Below, piece by piece: positions 34,201 through 43,200 of a DNA stretch of 64,000 bases. The DNA comes from Streptosporangium pseudovulgare (GTDB lineage: Bacteria; Actinomycetota; Actinomycetes; Streptosporangiales; Streptosporangiaceae). Each line of letters starts with the position of its first letter. The first letter of the stretch is position 1. Made by a program: the position numbers and the translations under genes. The notes under the pieces were generated by a model. That model was not told the DNA's origin and made no database searches. It saw only the letters and a list, made by a program, of their open reading frames with translations. The DNA is taken from NCBI RefSeq assembly GCF_014648055.1, contig NZ_BMQJ01000008.1, positions 152,751 through 216,750 on the forward strand, read 5' to 3'.

Positions 34201-37200
34201 GCCGCCCCGGAACGAGGCGCCGTCGCCGGGCGAGGTCGCGGCGCGGTTGATGGACCCCGGTGGGGAACTGGGCCGGAGTGCGGCGGGCGGGGTGCGCCAC
34301 TCCCGGCTTCTGGACGTCGGTGGTGTGCGGGCGGAGATCGTCACGTTCGGTGACGGGCGTACGGCGATGCGGCTGACCGGGCGGGACGCGGAGGCGGCGG
34401 AGGCGGCGGCGCTGACCCGGGTCGCGCTGGGGCTGGACGGTCCGGCGGTGCACCGTTCCGGTGACGTCGTCTACCGGGAGTACGGCGATGACGCGTTGCG
34501 CAGGAGCATCAAGACGGGCGTCCGCGAAACCCGGCTCATCCCCGACGGGAACAAGTTCCGGGAGCTCGTCACCTTCAACGACGGGAGACAGGCGTTCCGC
34601 GTAGAGCGCAGGACGATCGACGCCGCGGACGCCATCGAGAGGGCGGCGCTGCCCCCCCTGTCCACGGCGGACGCGAGCGGGGGGATCCACCGCGCGAGTG
34701 AGACGGTCGTCTACGAGACCCGTGTCAGGGCGGCCGACGATCCGGACGTGAAGCCACTGGTGTGGAGCGAGTCACCGGGCCACGAGGCCAAGCGGGGCCT
34801 GTACGACGTCCTGACGCTGGGCGAGACCTTCAACATGCACACGATGGAGACGAACGCGCACGGCGAGTCCTTGCTGCGCATCGAGCGGGGCTTCGCCGAC
34901 ATATGGGACAAGAAGCTCCTCGACGGCCTCCTCGACGAGGGCGTCGTCTCCCGGCTCGGCGCCGTCGATTTCAGGTTCCGCCGCAACGGTCTCACCGGGG
35001 AGGACGCCGCGGCCGTCGCGGCGCGGCTGGAGGCGCTGCGGCCGGAGTTCGAGCGGCGCGGGTGGCATCGCTGGCACGAAGAGATGACGGAGCGGTTCGA
35101 GTACCTCGGGCGACAGGCCCGGGGGGATCAGCCGTTGCTGACCGGCCCGGACGCCGTCCCGCACGGCCCGCTCCTGCCGGACGCGACGCCGCACGACGGC
35201 GCCGTGTCCCCGGTCGCCCGCTCGGCGGACGCGGAGTGGCCGCACGACCCCGCGACCACGCGGCCCGACGAGGCGCTTGAGCGGGTGCTGCGGGACGGTG
35301 ACCTCGGACGGCTGAACGAGGCGCTGGCCGATCCCGCGGCCCACCCCGACGACGCGGCCCGGGCGCGGGCGTACGCGGAGCTGGTCGACGCGGGGCTGGC
35401 CGAGCTGCCGCGCAGCCGGGGGACCGTGCAGGTGCGGGTGCCCGTCGACCGGCTTCCCGAGGGGTTGGCGGCCGGTCAGGAGTTCACCGCGCGAGGGTTC
35501 CTGGAGGGGGTGGACGACCCCAGGTTCCTGCCGGACATGGATCGCAGCGCGCGGCTGATCGTCTACGGCGAGCACACGCGGGTGGGGGACCTGTCGGGCC
35601 GGCCGCACCAGGTGGTGTTCGAGGGGAACAGCCGGTTCAAGGTGCTGGGGGTCCACGAGACCTCCTACGGCGTCAAGGAGTACTTCGTGGCCCGCGTCTC
35701 CGACGTGGAGGGGGTTCTTCCCGACACCCGGACAGGCGGACTTCCGAAGGCCCCGCCCGAGCTGTCCCCACTGCTCCAGCGGCATTTCGACGAGCACCGC
35801 GAGACGACCGAAGCCGGCGTGTGGTACCGCGACCTGAGCGACCCCGAGGACCGGGACCTGGCGGAGAGCGCGCGCGCCGTACGGAAGATGGACGGCCTGT
35901 TCTACGTGGACGCCCACGGCGACTCGGACGGGATCTACATCGGCGAGGACGGGCTGAGTGCCCAGGAACTCGCGATGTTGCTGCTCAACGAGCCCGGCCT
36001 GCGGCCGGACGACGTCATCTACCTCGGCAACTGTGAGGTCGGCCAGAGGGCCTTCGCCCAGGAGCTGGCCAGGGAGACCGGCCATGTGGTGATCGCCGCC
36101 GACTCGATGATGTCCGTCAACCGGTTCGGCGACATGAACCCCGTGACCGATGGGAAGGCCCGCACGACCATGACCGCCCGCGGGCGGCTGATGATCTTCC
36201 TGCCCGACGTTCCGGTCCCCCCGGTGGCATGGGAGCGGGTCCGGTCCGGTCTCACCGACCTGCCGTTCTTCTCCGACGGTCCCGGAGCGTATGGGGGCCC
36301 GCAGCCCGGGATCAGGGCGGCGGAACCCGCGACCCGCGCGGAGTCCGTGACCCGTGTGGACTCCGTGACCTCTGCGGAGCTCACGACCCGCGTGGAGCCC
36401 GTGCCTCGTGCGGAGCCCGCGCCTCGTGCGGAGCCCGTGACCCGCGTGGAGCCCGTCGGTCGGGCGGAACCGTCGCGTCCGGCGTCTTCGGACGTGCCGC
36501 CGCCGGCCCGGACGGAGCCGTCTTCCGGCCGCCCGGACCCCGTGGACACGGCGCGGCCGGTCCGGGACGCAGGGGAGGACGCGACGTCCTCCGGCGAAGC
36601 GCGGGACAGGGCGTCCGAGGGCGAGATGCGCAACAGGGCGTCCGAGGACGAGGCGCGGGACGCGGCGTCCGCGGACGAGGCGGACGGCGCGCCGTTCCGG
36701 AGCGGTGCGCCGTCGCCGGACGAGGTCGCGGCGCGGTTGATGGATCCCGGTGGAAAGCTCGGCGGGAGCGTGGCGAGCGGGGTGCGCCATTCCCGTTTCC
36801 TGGACGCCGGTGATGCGCGGGCGGAGATCGTCACGTTCGGTGACGGGCGTACGGCGATGCGGCTGACCGGCAGGGACGCGGAGGCCGCCGAGGCCGCGGC
36901 GCTGACCCGGGTCGCGCTGGGGCTGGACGGTCCGGCGGTGCACCGCTCCGGTGACGTCGTCTACCGGGAGCACGGTGACGACGCGCTGCGCAGGAGCATC
37001 GAGACGGGCATCCGCGAAACCCGGCTCATACCCGTGGGGGACGACTTCCGGGAGCTCGTCACCTTCAACGACGGGAAACAGGCGTTCCGCGTGGACCACA
37101 AAACGATCGCCGCCGCGGACGACGCGGAGGTGGCGGCGCTGCCGCACCGGTCCGCCGCGGAGGTGAACGGAGGGCTCCACCGCGCGAGCGAGACGGTCGT

Positions 37201-40200
37201 CTACCGGACCCGGGTCAGGACGACCGACCCTCCGGTCGTGACAGGGGATCCGGGGGTGAAGCCGCTGGTGTGGAGCGAGTCGTACGGCCACGCGGTCAAG
37301 CGGGCCGTGTACGACGTCCTGACGCTGGGCGAGAGCTTCACCGCGCACGTGACGGACACGAACGCGCGCGGCGACACCGTTCTCGGCATCGAGCAGGGCT
37401 TCGCCGACATGTGGGACAAGACGCTCCTCGACAACCTCGTCGTATGGGACGACCACTACCAGTCCAACATCGAGTACTACAGGTTCCGCCGCAACGGTCT
37501 CGCCGATGAGGACGCCGCGGCCATGGCGGCGCGGCTGGAGGCGCTGTGGCCGGAGTTCGAGCGCCGCGGATGGCAGCGCTGGCACGACGGCATGGTGGAG
37601 CGGCTGGAGCTCATCGGGTGGCACACCGGGGGAGAGAAGGCGGTGCTGACCGGCCCGGACGCGGTTCCGCACGGCCCGGTCCTGCCGGACGTGGTGCCGC
37701 ACGACGGGGCCGGTGCCTCGGCCGCGCATGACGGGGTGACCGCTCCGGCTTCTGTCGTGCGTCCGGCCGATGCGGCATGGCCGAATGATGCGGCCGGTGT
37801 GCGGCCGGATGAGGCGCTGGCCCGGGTGCTGCGGGACGGCGACCTGGGACGGTTGAACGAGGCGCTGGCCGATCCCGCGGCCCACCCCGGCGGCGCGGCG
37901 CGGGCTCGGGCGTACGCGGAGCTGGTCGGTGCGGGGCTGGCGGAGTTGCCGCGTGAGCGGGGGACCGTGCAGGCGCGGATTCCCGTAGACCGGTTGCCGG
38001 AGGGGTTGGCGGCCGGCCAGGAGTTCACCGCCAAGGGGTTCCTGGAGGGGGTGGATGACCCCCGGTTCCTGCCGGACATGGACCACAGCGCGCGGCTGGT
38101 CGTCTACGGCGAGCACACGCGGGTGGGGGATCTGTCCGGCAGGCCGCACCAGGTGGTGTTCGAGGAGGGCGCCCGGTTCAAGGTGCTGGGGGTCCACGAG
38201 ACCTCCTACGGGGTCAAGGAGTACTTCGTGGCCCGCGTCTCCGACGTGGAGGGGGTCCTTCCCGACACCCGGACGGACGGCGGGCTTCGGGAGGCCCCGC
38301 CCAAGCTGACCGGAAGGCTCCGGAAGCACTTCGACGAGCACCGCGAGACGACCGACGCCGGAGTGTGGTACCGCGACCTGAACAATTCCAATGATCTGCG
38401 CATAGCGGAGAGCGCGCGCGCCGTACGGAAGATGGACGGCCTGTTTTACGTGGACGCGCACGGGAACTCGGACGGGTTCTACATCGGCTACGACAAGTTG
38501 AGCCCTCGGGAACTCGCGACGTTGCTGCTCAACGAGCCCGGCCTGCGTCCGGACGACGTCATCTACCTCGGCAACTGCGATATCGGCCAGAAGTCCTACG
38601 CCCAGGAGCTGGCCAGGGAGACCGGTCACGTGGTGGTCGCCGCCGACTCGACGATGACCGTCAGCCATCGTGGCGACATGGTCCCCGTGATCGGTGGCCA
38701 GCCTTCCTACTCCATGACCGGCCGCGGGCGACTGCTGATCTTCCTGCCCGACGCTCCCATCCCCCCTTCGGCATGGCAGCGGATCCGGTCCTGGATCACC
38801 GGCTTGCCGTTCCTGTCCCACGACTCCGGAGAGCATGGGAGCCCGCAGCCCGGGGCCAGGATGGCGGAGCCCGCCGGCCGGGTGGACCTGGCTCGTTCGA
38901 CGCCTTCGGACACGACACCGCCTGCCCGGACGGAGCCGTCTTCCGGCCGTCCGGATTCGGCGGGCGCGGCGCCGCAGGCCCGGGACGCCGTACCCGCGGG
39001 GGAGGACATGCCCCCCTCCGGCGGTACGCGGGACAGGGGATCCGAAGCGCGGGACGCGGCGCCCGCGGGTAGGGCGCCGGAGGGGGCGCCCGCCGGGGAA
39101 GGCGCGGCGCCGCGGGACGGAGCGCCGCCGGCCGGACCGCGGACGCCGGACGAGGCCGTGGCGCGGCTGATGGACCCCGGTGGGGAGCTCGGCGGGAGCG
39201 CGGCGAGCGGGGTGCGCCATTCCCGTTTCCTGGGCGTCGGTGATGCGCGGGCGGAGATCGTCACGTTCGGTGACGGGCGTACGGCGATGCGGCTGACCGG
39301 CAGGGACGCGGAGGCCGCCGAGGCCGCGGCGCTGACCCGGGCCGTGCTGGGCCTGGACGGCCCGGCGGTGCACCGCTCCGGTGACGTCGTCTACCGGGAG
39401 TACGGCGACGACGCGCTGCGCAGGAGCATCGAGACCGGAGTCCGCGACACCCGGATGGTACACACCGGTTCCGGCCGGTCCGTGGAGCTCGTCACCTTCA
39501 ACGACGGGGTGCAGGCGAGACGGGTGGACTGCGGAAGCATCGCCCAGGCGGACCGGGTGGAGGCGGGTGTCCTGCCGCCCCGGACGGTGGCCGACCCGAA
39601 CGGGGGCCTCCACCGCGCGAGCGAGACCGTCATCTACCGGAGCCACCTTTCGCAGACCAACGTCCCGGAGCTGCGGCCGCTGGTGCGGGACGAGTCGCCC
39701 GGCCACGCGGCCAAGCGGGGCCTGTACGACGTCCTGACGCTGGGCGAGACCTTCGACCTGCACCGGACGGGAACGAACGCGTCGGGGGAGCACCTGATCG
39801 GCGTCGATCGGGACTTCGCCGGCAGGTGGGGCAAGCCCGTCCTCGACGGCTTCCTCCGCCGGCCCACTTCCGCGGGACCCGGAGACTTCGTGTTCCGTCA
39901 CAACGGCCTGTACTGGACGGACGTCGTGGCCGCCCACGCCCGGTTGGAGGAGCTGCGGCCGGAGTTCGAGCGTCGCGGGTGGGGCGCCTGGCACGACGGC
40001 ATGGTGGAGCGGCTGGAGCTTCTCGGGCGGCACGCCGGGGGAGAGAAGGCGTTGCTGACCGGTCCGGACGCGGTTCCGCACGGTCCGGTCCTGCCGGACG
40101 CGGTGCCGCGTGACGGGGCCGTCACCCCGGCCGCGCGGCCGGCGGATGCGGCGTGGCCGCGTGATCCGGCCGGTATGCGACCCCGTCAGGCACTGGTCGA

Positions 40201-43200
40201 GCTGCTGTGGGAGGGTGATCTTGGACGGCTGAACGAGGCGCTGGCCGATCCGGCGGCGCGTCCCGACGACGTGGCTCGGGCGCGGGCGTACGCGGAACTG
40301 GTCGGCGAGGCGCTGGTGGAGCTGCCGCGCAGCCAGGGGACCGTGCAGATGCGGGTGCCCGCCGACCGGCTTCCCGAAGGACTGGCCGCCGGTCGGGAGT
40401 TCACCGCCAGGGGGATCCTGGAGGGGGTCGACGACCCCCGATTCCTGCCGGACATGCCGCACAGCGCGCGGCTGATCATTCACGGTGAACACACGCGGGT
40501 GGCGGAGATGTCCGGCAGGCCCGGTCACGTGATGATCGAGGGGGACGCCCGGTTCAAGGTGCTGGGGGTCCACGAGACCTCCTACGGCGTCAAGGAATAC
40601 TTCGTGATGCGGGTCACGGAGGGCACGGAGGGCGGCACGGCCGTCCCACACCGGGACGTCCGGCCCAAGGAGCGTCCCGAGCTGCCGGACAGGCTCCGGC
40701 GGCACACCACGATGAACCGTGAGGTGACCGATGCCGGCGTGTGGTACCGCACGCCCGCGGAGGTCCTGAAGACGGACTTCGCCGCCAGCGTGCGCGCCGT
40801 GCGCAAGATGGACGGCGTGTTCTACGTGGACGGTCACGGGAACTCCAGGGGGCTTTTCATCGGCGGTGAGCACATCCCCGCCGCGGATCTCGCGGCCATG
40901 CTGCTCAACGAGCCCGGCCTGCGTCCGGACGACGTCATCTATCTCGGCAACTGCAAGGTCGGCGCGGAGCGGTACGCCCAGGAGGTAGCCAACAGGACCG
41001 GCCATGTGGTGGTCGCATCCGAAACGCTGATGCACGTCGACGACAAGTCGGGTGACATGGTCGCCCTCCGTCCGGATCACCGGCCCGGCACCATGGCGGG
41101 CCGCGGACGGCTGCTGATCTTCCTGCCCGAAGGCCCGGTTCCCCCGGCGGCGTGGGAGCGGGTCCGGTCCATGGTCGAGGCCCCGCCGCCGCTCTCCCCC
41201 GACGGCCCCGGCGACCTCGGCGGCCCAGGTGGTCCAGGAGGGCTCGACGGCACACGACCCGGACCCGGCGGTGAGCACGGCGACCCGCTGAGCCGATCCG
41301 CCGACGAGCACGGCGCCCTGCGGCACCGGCCGGACGAAGCGCGGGAAACGCCGGGCACGGATTCATCGGGCACACCGGATCCGTCCCACTCGCCGGACGC
41401 GCCGGGCCCGTCCCGCGTGCCCGATGAGCCCGCGCCCGGCACGCCGGACCCGTCCCGCTCGCCGGACGCGCCCGCCGTACCGGTCCGGGACGACGGGCTG
41501 GCCGCGAGTGCGGCGGGCGGCGTCCGTGAGACCCGCGTCGTCGAGCGCGGCGGCACCCGCGTGGAGGTCGTCACCTTCGAGGACGGCAGGCAGGCGATCC
41601 GCCTCACCGGCCGGGACGCGGACGCGGCGGAGATGGCGGCCATGGTCCGCGGGGCCATGGGGATGGACGGTCCCGCGACGCACCGCGCCGGTGACGTCGT
41701 GTACCGGGACTACGGCAACGAGGCGCTGCGCAGGAGCCTCGCGACCGGGATCCGCCGCTCGGAGCTGTTCGAGAACGCCCAGGGCCGGATGGAGGAGCTG
41801 GTCACCTTCAACGACGGCCGGCAGGCCGTCCGCACCGAGTACATCCGCGCCATCGACGCGGACGCGGACGAGCTGACCGGCCTGCCTCCCCGGTTCGTCG
41901 GCGCCGCCGACAGCGGGATCCTCCGCGCGGGTGAGACGGTCGTCTACTCCGAGCACCGCGTCTCCCGGGGGGACCCGAGACCGGAGGGGGCCGCCTGGCA
42001 CGAGTCCCCCGCCGAGCGGACCCGGCGCGGCATGTACACCGTGCTGACCATGGGGGACGGCTTCTCCCGGCATGAGGTGACCGTGGACGCGCACGGCGTG
42101 CACCACCTGCGGATCGGTGAGGAACTGCCCGTGCGGTGGGGCGGTCCGGCCATCCGGGAGTTCCTCGTCGCGCACCGGTCCCCGGAGGCGGCGGAGTCTC
42201 CCCAGGTCACGTTCCGGCAGAACAGGTTGAGCCCGGAGGATGCCGCGGCCGTCTCGGCGCGGCTGGAGGCGCTGCGGCCGGAGTTCGCGCGCCGGGGCCG
42301 GCTCGACTGGCACGACGGGCTCATGGACCGGCTCGGGCACCTCGCCCGGCACGCGGACGGTGAGCGTCCCGTGCTGGACGGCCTGGACGGCCGCACCGGG
42401 ACCGGCGCGGACGGCGGGCATGCCCCGGAGGCCGGGGACTGGCGTTCGCGCGACCCCCGCGCGGCGCTCTCGGAGCTGCTGACGCACGGCGACCTGCCGC
42501 AGGTGCACGACGCGCTGGCCGGCCGTACCGGAGACCCCGGCGACGCCGCGCGGGCCGGCGCCTACCTCGACCTGGCGAACGCGGAGCTGGCCGTGCTGCC
42601 GCACCGCGCGGGACAGGTCGAGGTGCGCGTCCCGGCCGACTGGCTCCCCGGGGACCTCGCCCCCGGCCGTGAGGTCGCGTTCCGCGGCCTCCTGGAGGGG
42701 GTCGACGATCCGCGGTTCCTGGCGGACGCGCCCGGGAGCGTACGGCTGACCGTCCATGGCCGCTACGCGAACGTGGGCGACATCTCCGGAAAGCCCCATC
42801 ACGCGATGTTCGACGCGAACGCGCGGTTCAAGGTGCTCGCCGTTCAGGAGTCCTCCTCGGGGGCGAAGAACTACTTCCTGGCGCAGGTCGGGGAGGTGGC
42901 GGACGCGCCCGCGGCGCAGGCCGGCGGCGTCCCGCGGCCGGAGCTGACCGGGGAGGCGCTGCGGCACTTCACCGAGCACCGCGAGGAGACCCGGGCGGGG
43001 GTGTGGTACCGCGACCCGGACAGCCCGCACGACATGGTGAACGCGGCGACGTCCCGCGGCGCGCTCCCGGTCGACGGGGCCTTCACCGTGTCCGCCCACG
43101 GCGGCCCGGAGGGCGTGTACATCGGGGGCAGGCTGCTGTCGGCGGAGGAGTTCGCGGCGCTGATGCTGAACGAGCCCGGCCTCCGCGGTGACGTGCTGCT

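Noticed and set aside
34772..41326. 2184-codon open frame on the minus strand inside the giant gene
   Set aside because: It arises because the repeated modules have third-position GC bias that removes stops on the opposite strand. Its sequence is repetitive in step with the modules and resembles no protein.
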